Positions 47,646 to 56,207 of a DNA stretch of 64,000 nt are shown piece by piece. Each line of letters begins with the position of its first letter. Position 1 is the first letter of the stretch. The stretch is from contig NZ_CP025785.1 of assembly GCF_003076595.1 (NCBI RefSeq), positions 712,398 through 776,397 on the forward strand, given 5' to 3'. The DNA is from Candidatus Borreliella tachyglossi. Its GTDB lineage: Bacteria; Spirochaetota; Spirochaetia; Borreliales; Borreliaceae. Both the position numbers and the translations under genes were made by a program. The notes beneath the pieces were generated by a model. It was not told where the DNA came from. It ran no database searches and saw only the letters and a program-made list of their open reading frames with translations.

Positions 47646-48450
47646 TATTTCAATACCTAAGATTAATTTAAATAAAAGTTTGCCTTTGAGTGGAAAAATG
47701 GAAATTATTAAGTCTATTGGTGTTAATAAATGGCTTGTTTCTTTTTTAGGTAATTATTTTGAAGTAAAGAGTAGTTTACCTTTAAGAGTTGGGGTTAGGT
47801 ATTTGGCTAAGATGGTTAATAATTCAGGTAAGTTTTCGATTCAGGTTAATTATACAGCTCTATTTGAAGATTTAGATTTACTTGAAAGTAGCAATAAATT
47901 TATAGTTAAACAAAATGGTAATTTTGATCAAAGTATTAGCGGGATATTTAAAGGTGTGTTTGATAGCGTAGAGGATGAATTTATTTTAAAATTTCTTTTG
48001 ACTTTGCAGGGTCAAGATATAAAAGCTCAAGATTTTATAAAAATTTATGATTATTTTAGTAATAAGATAGAGCAAAAAGAGCAGAGTAATAAGTTGCCGA
48101 TTTTTATTGAAAACGATAATAATTTTATTATTTCTATCCCATTTAGGTTCATGGAAGGATCAGGTTTATTGTTCTTATTTTCTTGTAAAGATTTGAAGAT
48201 GCTTTATAGATGGAGTTTCGTTTATTTTTTTAGTAAACAAGAAAAAATTATTTGCGAGTTTGATAAAGCTAGCTCCGATTCTAAAGTAAGAATATATTCA
48301 GATTTTAGTCTGGATGATGTTCTTGGAGAACTAAGCAGTGTTCTTTGTTCTTATAGAATAACTGATATAAAAGTATTAGATTCAATCAAAGAGTTTGAAG
48401 ATTTTGATTGCGAGTTAATAGTAGTTAAGAGTATTAATTTTAAGGTATGA
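47623..48450 (+). CDS. FliK-like protein (YlqG type), function unknown
   Basis: The 275-residue product has a C-terminal domain resembling the FliK hook-length family: IPFRFMEGSGLLFLFS and IYSDFSLDDVLGELSSVL. The upstream half resembles no family I know. The next gene is an FlhB C-terminal-like protein, the same pairing as ylqG-ylqH after rplS in Bacillus subtilis. The start is uncertain: TTG at 47623 overlaps rplS, and an ATG at 47698 would drop 25 residues. The similarity is inferred by eye and context. Confidence 0.6.
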   Translation: MILRNLSNISIPKINLNKSLPLSGKMEIIKSIGVNKWLVSFLGNYFEVKSSLPLRVGVRYLAKMVNNSGKFSIQVNYTALFEDLDLLESSNKFIVKQNGNFDQSISGIFKGVFDSVEDEFILKFLLTLQGQDIKAQDFIKIYDYFSNKIEQKEQSNKLPIFIENDNNFIISIPFRFMEGSGLLFLFSCKDLKMLYRWSFVYFFSKQEKIICEFDKASSDSKVRIYSDFSLDDVLGELSSVLCSYRITDIKVLDSIKEFEDFDCELIVVKSINFKV

Positions 48451-48707
48451 GAAGAGAAAAATTAGCTTTATTAATTAAGTATGATATTAAATTTCCAGCT
48501 CCTTTTGTTCTAGCTAAGGCTCGAGGAGAGAAGGCTTTGCTGATAAAGGAGCTTGCTGAACGAGAGAATATTCCTATTGTGGAGGATAGATATTTGTCTG
48601 AGAGTTTATTTTCAATTAATGAGGGGGATTTTATTGATTTTAAGTATTTTAAAGTGATTGCACACATTTTGTCTGTTGTATATAAATTTAAGAATAATAA
48701 ATTATGA
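48447..48707 (+). CDS. FlhB C-terminal-domain-like protein (YlqH/FlhX type)
   Basis: The 86-residue product aligns with the C-terminal domain of FlhB, the flagellar export switch: YDIKFPAPFVLAKARGEKA, LIKELAERENIPIVEDRYLS and FKVIAHILSVVYKF match FlhB's AAPKVVAKG, IRxIAxEHNVPLxExPPLA and EVLAWVY segments. It lacks the membrane domain and the NPTH autocleavage site. Function is unknown. The ATG overlaps the stop of the FliK-like gene as ATGA. Confidence 0.8.
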   Translation: MRREKLALLIKYDIKFPAPFVLAKARGEKALLIKELAERENIPIVEDRYLSESLFSINEGDFIDFKYFKVIAHILSVVYKFKNNKL

Positions 48708-49061
48708 ATAGGAGATAAATTGGAAATCTAGGCGAGACTTTTGCTTTTAAACATTTGTTTGACAATGCTTATGAAATAGTAGATGGAAATTATTATGGTT
48801 CATCTGGGAAGCTTTGATATTGTTACTAAAAAGAATGATATCTTGAATTTTATAGATAAAATTTTAGAATGTTTATTCATTTGAGAACTTAGAATGCTCA
48901 ATCAATAGAAGAAAATGATCAATATGGTAAAAACAACGTTAGAGTATATCATGTTTAATGGTTTAAGTCATATGGAGTATTCTCTTGATCTTATTTTTAA
49001 TTTTAAGAGAAAAATTACATATTTGCTTGACATACTTGAAGGAGATCGCATTGAAATTTAA
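48704..49061 (+). pseudogene. Decayed YraN (UPF0102) endonuclease-like gene
   Basis: From an ATG at 48704 the frame reads MNRR, stop, then IGNLGETFAFKHLFDNAYEIV and NYYGSSG, which matches the YraN start (GxxGExxAxxYLxxxGYxIL). The frame then breaks; the next frame reads GSFDIVTKKNDILNFID, matching YraN's GEIDIIAxxxxxLVFVEVK, and soon stops. Near the end SLDLIFNFKRKITYLLDIL resembles the YraN C terminus (RFDVI) and runs to a stop at 49059-49061. So at least one nonsense codon and two frameshifts are present. This region has no other gene. Confidence 0.8.
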
Positions 49062-49608
49062 TCAAGGCCAAGCTGGTGCCAATAATTTTTCAAAGGGAAA
49101 TAAGGCTTCTTATTGGAAGAGAAAAAAAGTAAGTCCCGATATAAAAAACCAACCCGATACTAACAAACAAAATATTGTCCCTGTTGGCCTTAGGCATAAT
49201 AAATCTGTAGGCATGAATTCTAGCAGGCAGGGGAATTATAAGGTGAATAGGCCAAAGGGTTACAGAAAAGAGTACAGGTCGCGAATAATTTTTAAAGAGC
49301 TGTGTCCTGTTTGTGAAAAGCTGATTAAAGAGGTTGCTTCTTGTATGTCTATGAAGTTTAGTAATGAAGATAAACCTATACATTTTGATTGTGCTATTAA
49401 TAAACTAAAATCTGAAAATGAAATTTTAAAGAATGAGGATTTGATATACAGGGGTATTGGCAAATTTTTTGTTGTTGATAAATCTAGTAGAGGAAATAAT
49501 TTGACTTTCAAGATCGTAAGAGAGATTGATTTTGAAAATTTAGAAGGGCGACCTAGCTGGCGTAAAAAAATCCTTAAAGATATGAATAAGGGATTTAAAT
49601 TTGATTGA
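49051..49608 (+). CDS. Uncharacterised basic protein with zinc-binding-like Cys/His motif
   Basis: The 185-residue product has a basic, Asn/Lys/Arg-rich first half and a Cys motif CPVCEKLIK ... PIHFDCAIN (about residues 87-115) that could bind zinc. No known family is recognised. I chose the TTG at 49051 because AAGGAG at 49038-49043 is seven bases upstream; the longer ORF from 48985 reads into the yraN remnant. It lies between that remnant and coaD, with a two-base gap to the latter. Confidence 0.7.
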   Translation: MKFNQGQAGANNFSKGNKASYWKRKKVSPDIKNQPDTNKQNIVPVGLRHNKSVGMNSSRQGNYKVNRPKGYRKEYRSRIIFKELCPVCEKLIKEVASCMSMKFSNEDKPIHFDCAINKLKSENEILKNEDLIYRGIGKFFVVDKSSRGNNLTFKIVREIDFENLEGRPSWRKKILKDMNKGFKFD

Positions 49609-49610
49609 CT

Positions 49611-50108
49611 ATGAGAATAGCAGTTTTTCCTGGATCATTTGATCCTATTACTTGGGGGCATATTGAGGTAGTAGAGAGAGCCTCATTGATTTTTGATAAG
49701 GTTATTGTTCTTGTTGCTAAGAATAGTGTTAAGAGTTATTTACTTAGTGATATTGAAAGGTATGAACTTACTTGTGAAGTTATTGCGTCTTTAGGGTTTT
49801 CAAAGGTATTTGTAGATAAGTATGATGGACTCATTGTAAATTATGCTTTGGCGAATGATATTGGTTTTATCGTTAGAGGGATTAGGGTTTTTCATGATTT
49901 TGAATTTGAGTTTGAAAGGTATATCATTAACAAGGAGCTTAGTTCTGCCATAGATACGGTATTTTTACCGAGTAGTGCTAGATGTTTGTTTGTAAGGTCA
50001 GATTTTGTTAAGGAATTGATAAAGAATAAAAATTTTGACCTCTGTAAGTTTATTCCTGAGTTAGTTCAAAAGAAGTTAAAAGCTAAGTTTATTGACAAAG
50101 GGTCTTAA
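49611..50108 (+). CDS. coaD: Phosphopantetheine adenylyltransferase
   Basis: CoaD joins ATP to 4'-phosphopantetheine in coenzyme A synthesis. The 165-residue product has the nucleotidyltransferase motif [17 protein letters not shown] and [14 protein letters not shown], with [16 protein letters not shown] near the C terminus. The ATG at 49611 gives the usual start; the frame extends to 49605 with TTG. The length is normal. Confidence 0.97.
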   Translation: MRIAVFPGSFDPITWGHIEVVERASLIFDKVIVLVAKNSVKSYLLSDIERYELTCEVIASLGFSKVFVDKYDGLIVNYALANDIGFIVRGIRVFHDFEFEFERYIINKELSSAIDTVFLPSSARCLFVRSDFVKELIKNKNFDLCKFIPELVQKKLKAKFIDKGS

Positions 50109-50127
50109 TAATATATATATTATTAAG
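50104..50127. repeat. Perfect 24-base palindrome between coaD and rpmF
   Basis: CTTAATAATATA (50104-50115) is followed directly by its exact reverse complement TATATTATTAAG (50116-50127). It overlaps the coaD stop and lies 31 bases before rpmF. It is almost pure A/T and has no loop, so it may extrude as a cruciform or fold as a hairpin; no T-run follows. Confidence 0.6.
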
Positions 50128-50158
50128 ATAAATTTATTTATTTTAAGGAGACAAGTAA

Positions 50159-50341
50159 ATGGCTGTTCCAAAATTTAAACCTTCAAAGTCTAGAAGCAGG
50201 ACAAGGCGTAGTATCAATATGAGAAAAAAAATACCGCAACTTCAAGAATGTTTAAGCTGTGGTAATCTTGGGGTAAGGCACAGGATATGTCTAAAGTGTG
50301 GGTATTATAGAAATAATCAGTATTTGGAATTAGAATTGTAG
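50159..50341 (+). CDS. rpmF: Ribosomal protein bL32
   Basis: The 60-residue large-subunit protein has [17 protein letters not shown] and the zinc-binding form CLSCG ... CLKCGYY with four Cys. AAGGAG at 50144-50149 precedes the ATG. It is followed by acpP, the usual rpmF-fatty acid gene linkage. Confidence 0.98.
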   Translation: MAVPKFKPSKSRSRTRRSINMRKKIPQLQECLSCGNLGVRHRICLKCGYYRNNQYLELEL

Positions 50342-50363
50342 TTTTAACGAGGAATATGTGTTT

Positions 50364-50606
50364 ATGGAACAAAGTGAAATTTTTAAAAAGGTTAGGTCTA
50401 TTATATCTGAACAGCTTGATAAAAAGGAAGATGAAATTACAATGGAATCTAGGTTTGTTGAGGATCTTGGTGCTGACAGTCTTGATATTTATGAACTTTT
50501 ATATTTATTGGAAGAAGCATTTGATGATAAAATTCCAGAAAATGAGGCTAGTGAATTTGAAACAGTAGGTGATGTTGTTACATTCATTGATAAGAGAAAG
50601 AATTAG
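50364..50606 (+). CDS. acpP: Acyl carrier protein
   Basis: ACP carries acyl chains on a 4'-phosphopantetheine arm. The 80-residue product has the attachment site GADSLDI at S39. GAGGA at 50349-50353 precedes the ATG at 50364; a GTG at 50358 is less likely. The stop is followed directly by rnc. Confidence 0.97.
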   Translation: MEQSEIFKKVRSIISEQLDKKEDEITMESRFVEDLGADSLDIYELLYLLEEAFDDKIPENEASEFETVGDVVTFIDKRKN

Positions 50607-51344
50607 ATGGTAGGGAATTCTGTTACAGTGAAGGTTGATGGAGATCGAAAAAGGCAATTAGATGAGTTTTTAATGAATTTGCATATCGATTTTGATGACA
50701 CTGATTTGCTGAATACAGCTTTAAGTCATTCATCATATGCGAATGAACTGGAACAAAAATCTACCAATAATGAGAGATTGGAATTCTTAGGGGATTCTGT
50801 TCTTAATCTTATTATTACAGACTATTTATATAAGTTTTATCCTGACAAGAGCGAGGGGGAGCTTAGTAAAGCTAGGTCTTATATTGTTAGTGAAGATTCT
50901 CTTTCTAGTATTGCGAGAGAACTTGAGCTTGGTAGCTATCTTTTGCTTGGTAGGGGGGAAGAGAGTAATGATGGACGCAATAAGAAAGGCATCTTAGCGG
51001 ATGCTATTGAGGCTTTTGTTGGTGCGATTTATCTTGATGGTGGATTTTTAAAAGCTTCGGCTTTTGTGGTAGAACTTTTTGATGTTCACATAAGGTTGAT
51101 GTTTAATCGTGGCGACTTTAAGGACTATAAGAGTCTTCTTCAGGAATATGTTCAGAAGAAATATAAGATTTCACCAAGTTATAAATTAGCTAAAGAATCA
51201 GGTCCGGATCATAATAAGGTTTTTTGTGTAGAACTTTATGTAAATGAGAAATTTGTCTCAAATGGCAGAGGTAAGTCTAAGAAAGAAGCCGAAATGAGAG
51301 CAGCTGAGATGGCACTTAAGAATATTGAGAATATTGATCTTTAA
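50607..51344 (+). CDS. rnc: Ribonuclease III
   Basis: RNase III cuts double-stranded RNA, including rRNA precursors. The 245-residue product has the catalytic signature [13 protein letters not shown] and [16 protein letters not shown] (second Glu/Asp set), and a C-terminal dsRNA-binding domain with [18 protein letters not shown]. The ATG directly follows the acpP stop. The 3' end overlaps the convergent nucleotidyltransferase gene by 29 bases. Confidence 0.98.
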   Translation: MVGNSVTVKVDGDRKRQLDEFLMNLHIDFDDTDLLNTALSHSSYANELEQKSTNNERLEFLGDSVLNLIITDYLYKFYPDKSEGELSKARSYIVSEDSLSSIARELELGSYLLLGRGEESNDGRNKKGILADAIEAFVGAIYLDGGFLKASAFVVELFDVHIRLMFNRGDFKDYKSLLQEYVQKKYKISPSYKLAKESGPDHNKVFCVELYVNEKFVSNGRGKSKKEAEMRAAEMALKNIENIDL

Positions 51345-52548
51345 TATTTTTTACGCTTTGTATGAGAATTGATTTTTTGTTTAATTTGGGATTATTTAAT
51401 ACCTTTTTTAGTAAATCATTTAAGATTTGTCCGATATTTTTGGTTTCTGTTACTGTAAGATTTTTGATGTCATTTCCATTTATTTCTAATTCTTTCAAAG
51501 ATAATGGATTGTTTAGTAGCTTTTTACTTTTTATCTTATTTATTATGAATTTAAATTTATGATCTTTGCCTTTAAGGGATCTATATATATCAAATATTTC
51601 CTTGTAATTTTCTTTGGTGGCTTTGCTAAGTAGGATCCTAGCATCGCTTAAATTTTTAATTTTTAGAGTGTTGATTTCATCAATGATGGATCGGTAAAAT
51701 AATATTAATTTTATGTCTTTGTTTGAAAACCTGAGTAATTTCAATTTTTCGTTTAAAGATGATATGTCTTTTTTTATTGTGAGCATAACTATTGCCTTTA
51801 AATGAAATTTTTTTCTTTCGAGAAGAATAATTCTATTTTTTATCTTTTTATTTATTTCTATATTAAAAAAGTATTTGAAGAAATTTATTTTTTGTAGATA
51901 ATAGATCCCTTTTATTGGGTTTTTTCCTTCTAAAAGTTTAATAAATTCATTGTTTATTCTCTCTTTAGATAAAGCCAAAATATTTTCTTTTTTGTATTTC
52001 ATAGAAATTAAGGTTTTCTTGTCAATTATAAAGTCAAGAGTAGATGCAAATCTTGCTGCTCTTAAGATTCTAAGAGCATCTTCCTCTAACCTTTTGTTCG
52101 GATCACCTATACATTTTATTAGCCTTTTATTAAGGTCTCTTATTCCGTAATAGTAGTCTAGTATTTTGCAGTTGAGTATGTCCATTGCAATAGAATTTAT
52201 TGTAAAATCTCTTCTTTGCAGATCTTCATTTAAGGTTTTTGTAAATTCTATTTTCTTAGGAGACCTTTTGTTTTCATAATCTTGGTCTATTCTATAAGTA
52301 GTGATTTCAAAAATTTTCTTATTAAAAATTATGCTTATTGTTCCATGTTTTATACCCGTTTGTATGTTATTTGGAAATAATCGTATTATTTCTTCTGGAG
52401 TTGCATTTGTTGTAAAGTCAAAATCATAAGGCGTTTTCTTAAGTAGTAAGTCTCTTAAGGCACCTCCGACTAGGAAAAACTCATAGTTATTACTATTGAA
52501 GATTTTACCAATTTTCATTATATCTTGACTATTAGTTCCTAAATTCAT
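51316..52548 (-). CDS. tRNA nucleotidyltransferase/poly(A) polymerase family protein
   Basis: The 410-residue product has the class II nucleotidyltransferase head: [22 protein letters not shown] with the catalytic Asp-x-Asp, [11 protein letters not shown] and [15 protein letters not shown], then the helical body with [26 protein letters not shown]. The CCA-adding and poly(A) enzymes of this family are not separable by eye. None of the three tRNAs in this window encodes CCA, so a CCA-adding enzyme is required and this is the obvious candidate. Confidence 0.92.
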   Translation of the reverse strand: MNLGTNSQDIMKIGKIFNSNNYEFFLVGGALRDLLLKKTPYDFDFTTNATPEEIIRLFPNNIQTGIKHGTISIIFNKKIFEITTYRIDQDYENKRSPKKIEFTKTLNEDLQRRDFTINSIAMDILNCKILDYYYGIRDLNKRLIKCIGDPNKRLEEDALRILRAARFASTLDFIIDKKTLISMKYKKENILALSKERINNEFIKLLEGKNPIKGIYYLQKINFFKYFFNIEINKKIKNRIILLERKKFHLKAIVMLTIKKDISSLNEKLKLLRFSNKDIKLILFYRSIIDEINTLKIKNLSDARILLSKATKENYKEIFDIYRSLKGKDHKFKFIINKIKSKKLLNNPLSLKELEINGNDIKNLTVTETKNIGQILNDLLKKVLNNPKLNKKSILIQSVKNIKDQYSQYS

Positions 52549-52671
52549 ATAGAAATATATTATAGTTGAAATATTATTTTTTAAAAGAACTAGTTTATAA
52601 TTTTAGGTTGTTCTTAAATTTTTAAGGAATGTTTATTATATTTTGATTTGATAATTTATAAATGAGGTTTT

Positions 52672-54438
52672 ATGAACAAGAATGATATTAGTATCTATGC
52701 TTCTATTGATAGGCTTCCAAAAGATTCAAGGGATAGATTGATAAGAGAAATTAAAAAAAATTTAAGTTTAAATTCTTCAGGACTGTTTACAAATAATTCT
52801 AATCGTCTAGATTCAGATTCTGCAGCTCAGGTTGAGGATTATCTCTCAGAACATTTCATGGGGGAATCATTCTTGGTAAGGGTATGGATATGTATTTTAA
52901 ATTTTTTTCAAAGAGAAAGGCGCAAAGAAGATATTTATAAGATCTACATTCTAAAAAGATTGGAAAATAGCGTTAATTATGTTTACAAAAATCCCGTAAT
53001 AGATTTTAGGAAGGGATATCTACATATGGGTTTTGTAGAGATGTTTTTTGCCCTTTATCGTCATTCAGTGAAGCTTAAAGAATTTTTTAGGATGTTAGAG
53101 AACGGAAATGTTGTTGAGCAAACAATGCTTGAAGTTATTCAGAGCAAGATACCCAATTTTAAGCATAAAATGGAAGATTTTTTAGAATCTGGAGAATATG
53201 AGAAATTCTTAAAAAAAGAAAAAAGTCAGAATGATTTAGAAGAAGCTATTAAAGCAAAAATTAGTAATTATATTAATTCAATTTCTTTACAAACTTATAA
53301 AATGGTAGAAGATATATTTGAATTTTTTTATGTTCTAAATAGTTTTGCATTTTTTCCTTACAAGTCTTTTTTTTCCTTTTTCAATATAGAGTTTTTAGAT
53401 GACATTGAAAATTTGGATGCTGTCAATCTTGATAATGCAATTAGTGCTAGTTTTGAGAGTGTTGACAAGTATTTCAGTGGTTTATTTGATCTTTTGCATA
53501 CATTACGAAGTATTGAAGTAAATGAAGACATCCTAAGAATTATTATTAAAAATTATTTTTTCATAATGGAATCAGATGAAGATGGAATTTTGAGTGAGGA
53601 GAGTCTTTTAAAGGTTGATTCTGCATTTAAAAGTATTGTAAGCATTATGTCAAAAATTATTAGCTTGGCAAAAACTTTGCCTTATTTGGATGTTTTTAAA
53701 ATTTATTATAAAAATCCAGTATTGAAACCTAAGAAGTATATTCCTTACCTAGATATAAGAAGCTTTTATGAAAATATTTTGTTTTTAAATGTTAATGGTC
53801 AAATTGTGAAGAAGCACAGTTCGACTTTAAAAGCTCTTATGAATAGGGAAATTAAAAGTTTAATTAAAAATTATAGTGTTATTTTAGATGTAAATAATTT
53901 AATATTTAAAGGAATTGATCTTGAATATTCTAATTTTAAAAAGCTTTACTTTCTTAATGAATTCTTTAAAACTATTTATGATATAACAATGATGGAGGTA
54001 TTAAAGATCGTAAACAATGTAGTTCTTGTAAATAATGTTGACTTAAGGAATTCATTTATTAGTCTTGAGAAAAATATTAATACTTTAAGAAAGGAAATTT
54101 ATGATGTTTGTTTTGAGCTTCATTATAGAAATGAGGAATATGAAAAATATAAAAGAGATGATAAAGATGATGATTCTTATAGGGAGAAAATTTTGGAGAG
54201 ATGTTTAAACGAAATTAATACTATTGAAAGTCTAGTGATTAATTTCACAGATTATTTTATTGATCTTAAGAAAAAATATGTTGCTCTTTTGGAAAATAAT
54301 AATGCCCTTATACAAAGTGCTTTAAATATCTCTTATAAATTATCTGCAGTAGATAATGAAAAAATTAGTTTAGCCTTTGTTATTGGAAATGTGCTATCTA
54401 TAGTGAGTCAAGCGCTTTTTATAGTTGAGAATTTATAG
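52672..54438 (+). CDS. Uncharacterised 588-residue protein
   Basis: I recognise no family. The product is rich in Lys, Asn, Ile, Leu and Phe, has no signal peptide or clear membrane segment, and appears mostly helical with coiled-coil-like stretches near residues 480-560. GAGG at 52663-52666 precedes the ATG. It is followed by a small membrane-protein gene with a six-base gap, so they probably form one transcript. Its start is divergent from the nucleotidyltransferase gene. Confidence 0.8.
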   Translation: MNKNDISIYASIDRLPKDSRDRLIREIKKNLSLNSSGLFTNNSNRLDSDSAAQVEDYLSEHFMGESFLVRVWICILNFFQRERRKEDIYKIYILKRLENSVNYVYKNPVIDFRKGYLHMGFVEMFFALYRHSVKLKEFFRMLENGNVVEQTMLEVIQSKIPNFKHKMEDFLESGEYEKFLKKEKSQNDLEEAIKAKISNYINSISLQTYKMVEDIFEFFYVLNSFAFFPYKSFFSFFNIEFLDDIENLDAVNLDNAISASFESVDKYFSGLFDLLHTLRSIEVNEDILRIIIKNYFFIMESDEDGILSEESLLKVDSAFKSIVSIMSKIISLAKTLPYLDVFKIYYKNPVLKPKKYIPYLDIRSFYENILFLNVNGQIVKKHSSTLKALMNREIKSLIKNYSVILDVNNLIFKGIDLEYSNFKKLYFLNEFFKTIYDITMMEVLKIVNNVVLVNNVDLRNSFISLEKNINTLRKEIYDVCFELHYRNEEYEKYKRDDKDDDSYREKILERCLNEINTIESLVINFTDYFIDLKKKYVALLENNNALIQSALNISYKLSAVDNEKISLAFVIGNVLSIVSQALFIVENL

Positions 54439-54444
54439 ATTATT

Positions 54445-54768
54445 GTGAAAACTTTGAAAACAGATAATCTAAAGTTATTATCAATTTTTATTAGAGGTTT
54501 AGTAGTTATATTATTTCTCAATTCTTTGCTTAGCCTATTTATGTTTTTGGCTGGTGCTTATAATATTTTCATGTATCCTTTTCAAAAGTTTTCTCTTGAA
54601 TTCGCAATTGTATTGAGTTCTGTTTCCTTTGCGCTTGAGGCTACTAGATTAATATTTTTTTATCTGCTTATAAGGAAAAAAAATAGAAGTTACGGAATTT
54701 TGATTTTTAGTTTTCTCGTTTGTTTTTGTGCTTTTTTTATAAAAAGTGTTCTTTCTGTTGGTATGTAA
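54445..54768 (+). CDS. Small membrane protein of unknown function
   Basis: The 107-residue product has three membrane segments (GLVVILFLNSLLSLFMFLAG, around 18-40; FAIVLSSVSFALEATRLIFFY; and GILIFSFLVCFCAFFI). No family is recognised. The GTG start follows the previous gene's stop by six bases. A tRNA pair lies downstream. Confidence 0.65.
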   Translation: MKTLKTDNLKLLSIFIRGLVVILFLNSLLSLFMFLAGAYNIFMYPFQKFSLEFAIVLSSVSFALEATRLIFFYLLIRKKNRSYGILIFSFLVCFCAFFIKSVLSVGM

Positions 54769-54792
54769 GTGATTTATTTTTGAAGACCACTA

Positions 54793-54819
54793 TTGACTAA
54801 TAAATTTTATTTTTATAGA
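54793..54819 (+). promoter_or_regulatory. Candidate promoter of the tRNA-Thr/tRNA-Tyr pair
   Basis: TTGACT (54793-54798) and TATAGA (54814-54819) are 15 bases apart, somewhat short of the usual 17, and would start transcription about ten bases before tRNA-Thr. Confidence 0.4.
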
Positions 54820-54836
54820 CTAACTATTAGTGTTAT

Positions 54837-54910
54837 GCCGACTTAGCTCAGCTGGCCAGAGCAGCGGTCTTGTAAACCGCAGGTCGTCGGTTCGAATCCG
54901 ACAGTCGGCT
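54837..54910 (+). tRNA. tRNA-Thr (anticodon UGU)
   Basis: The acceptor GCCGACT/AGTCGGC, D-arm GCTC..GAGC, anticodon stem GCGGT/ACCGC with loop CTTGTAA (anticodon TGT) and T-arm GTCGG TTCGAAT CCGAC form a full cloverleaf. Length is 74 nt with discriminator T; CCA is not encoded. Confidence 0.97.
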
Positions 54911-54914
54911 TTTT

Positions 54915-54996
54915 GGGGCGGTACCGAAGTGGTTAACCGGGGCAGACTGTAAATCTGTTGGCATTGCCTACGTGGGTTCGAATCCCACCCTCCCCA
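54915..54996 (+). tRNA. tRNA-Tyr (anticodon GUA)
   Basis: The gene has a long variable arm, as expected of bacterial tRNA-Tyr, and is 82 nt. The anticodon loop CTGTAAA gives GTA, and the T-arm is GTGGG TTCGAAT CCCAC. The acceptor GGGGCGG/CCTCCCC has one C-T mismatch at the fifth pair. CCA is not encoded. It lies four bases after tRNA-Thr. Confidence 0.95.
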
Positions 54997-55167
54997 ATTT
55001 AACTGCGATCGATCTCGAGGGTTTGACTTATTGAGTGGGCTTTAAGTATATTTACTTTGTAAGGTATATTTTGAAGTTCATTCTAGTAGAACTTTTAATT
55101 AATATTTATAATTTGCCTGAAATCATGGAAGGGTGATTCTCTTTTAAAAAAGAGATTTTAAATTCTT
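54997..55167 (+). terminator. Spacer after the tRNAs with a weak hairpin
   Basis: Nothing coding is seen. TCTCTTTT and AAAAGAGA (55138-55155) form an eight-base stem followed by TTTT, which may be a weak terminator just before mltG. A small GC-rich spot with GATCGATC and CTCGAG lies near 55005-55020; I assign it no function. Confidence 0.35.
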
Positions 55168-56202
55168 ATGGTAATGAAAAATTTTTTTATTTCCTTTTTT
55201 ACGTTGCTTATTGTTATTTTGGTCTTTGTATGTTTTTTATATTTCTTAAATTCTTCTCCGTTTAAATCTGAGTTGGTATATGAATTTGAGGTTCAAAAAG
55301 GTTGGGGGGTGAAGAAAATTGCTGGGGAGCTTAAAAGACAAGGATTAATTAGGTCTGAGAAATTATTAATAGCTATTTCCTATCTTTTTGGTAGTGATAA
55401 AAACTTTAAAGAAGGAAAGTATTTAATTAGTAGCAATTGTTCAACTTTTGATGTATATAAAGAGATTTTGAAGGGAAGTCCTGTGCTGGACATTGGGATT
55501 ACAATACCTGAGGGATATACCAGTAGAAGGATAGCTTTAAAGCTCAATAAATTTGGTATTATTGAGGATATTCAGAATTTTGTTGATTTGATAAATGATA
55601 TCAGATTTATTAGCGAGTTTGGACTTAGTTATGAATCTCTTGAAGGGTTTTTATTTCCGGATACTTATAAATTTTATAGGGGTATGGATATGAAAGAAAT
55701 AATTCGAGTTTTTGTTGGCAATTTTTTTAGCAAACTTGTTTCTATTGGAATAGATTATAGGTCTTATTCTAGTGAAGAGCTTTATAACAGAGTAATCATT
55801 GCTTCTATTGTTGAGCGTGAGTATAGGGTTAAGACTGAGGCAGCAGTCATGGCATCTGTTTTTTATAATAGAATTAGCTCTAATATGCCACTGCAGTCTT
55901 GTGCTACAATTGAATATATTATCACTGAAGAGCTTAAAAAACCTCACCCTAAAAGGATTTATTTTGCAGATTTAGAAATCAAATCTGATTATAATACTTA
56001 TGTGAATAAAGGTTATCCACCAAGTCCGATCTCTAATGCTGGGAGTGTATCTCTGCGGGCAGCCTTTTTCCCAGATAGTACAAATTATTTATTTTTTGTT
56101 GTAAAAGACCCTAAGGCTGGAACTCATAAATTTTCTTCACATTATAGGGATCATCTTTTAGCTACAAATAGCTATATTCATAATTTTGTTACTAAGGATT
56201 AA
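55168..56202 (+). CDS. mltG: Endolytic murein transglycosylase MltG
   Basis: MltG cuts nascent glycan strands and so sets their length, in the periplasm and anchored in the inner membrane. The 344-residue product has an N-terminal membrane helix (~6-26), a LysM-like region with KIAGELKRQGLI, and the YceG domain with EGFLFPDTY, IIASIVERE (catalytic Glu about residue 216), MPLQSCATIEYI and YPPSPISNAG. Start ATG is at 55168, or 55174. It leads into dnaG with a five-base gap. Confidence 0.96.
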   Translation: MVMKNFFISFFTLLIVILVFVCFLYFLNSSPFKSELVYEFEVQKGWGVKKIAGELKRQGLIRSEKLLIAISYLFGSDKNFKEGKYLISSNCSTFDVYKEILKGSPVLDIGITIPEGYTSRRIALKLNKFGIIEDIQNFVDLINDIRFISEFGLSYESLEGFLFPDTYKFYRGMDMKEIIRVFVGNFFSKLVSIGIDYRSYSSEELYNRVIIASIVEREYRVKTEAAVMASVFYNRISSNMPLQSCATIEYIITEELKKPHPKRIYFADLEIKSDYNTYVNKGYPPSPISNAGSVSLRAAFFPDSTNYLFFVVKDPKAGTHKFSSHYRDHLLATNSYIHNFVTKD

Positions 56203-56207
56203 AGGGT

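Noticed and set aside
55005-55020. GC-rich spot with GATCGATC and CTCGAG after the tRNA pair
   Set aside because: It looked like a cloning scar or attachment site, but there is no flanking repeat or integrase gene, and 16 bases are too few to judge.
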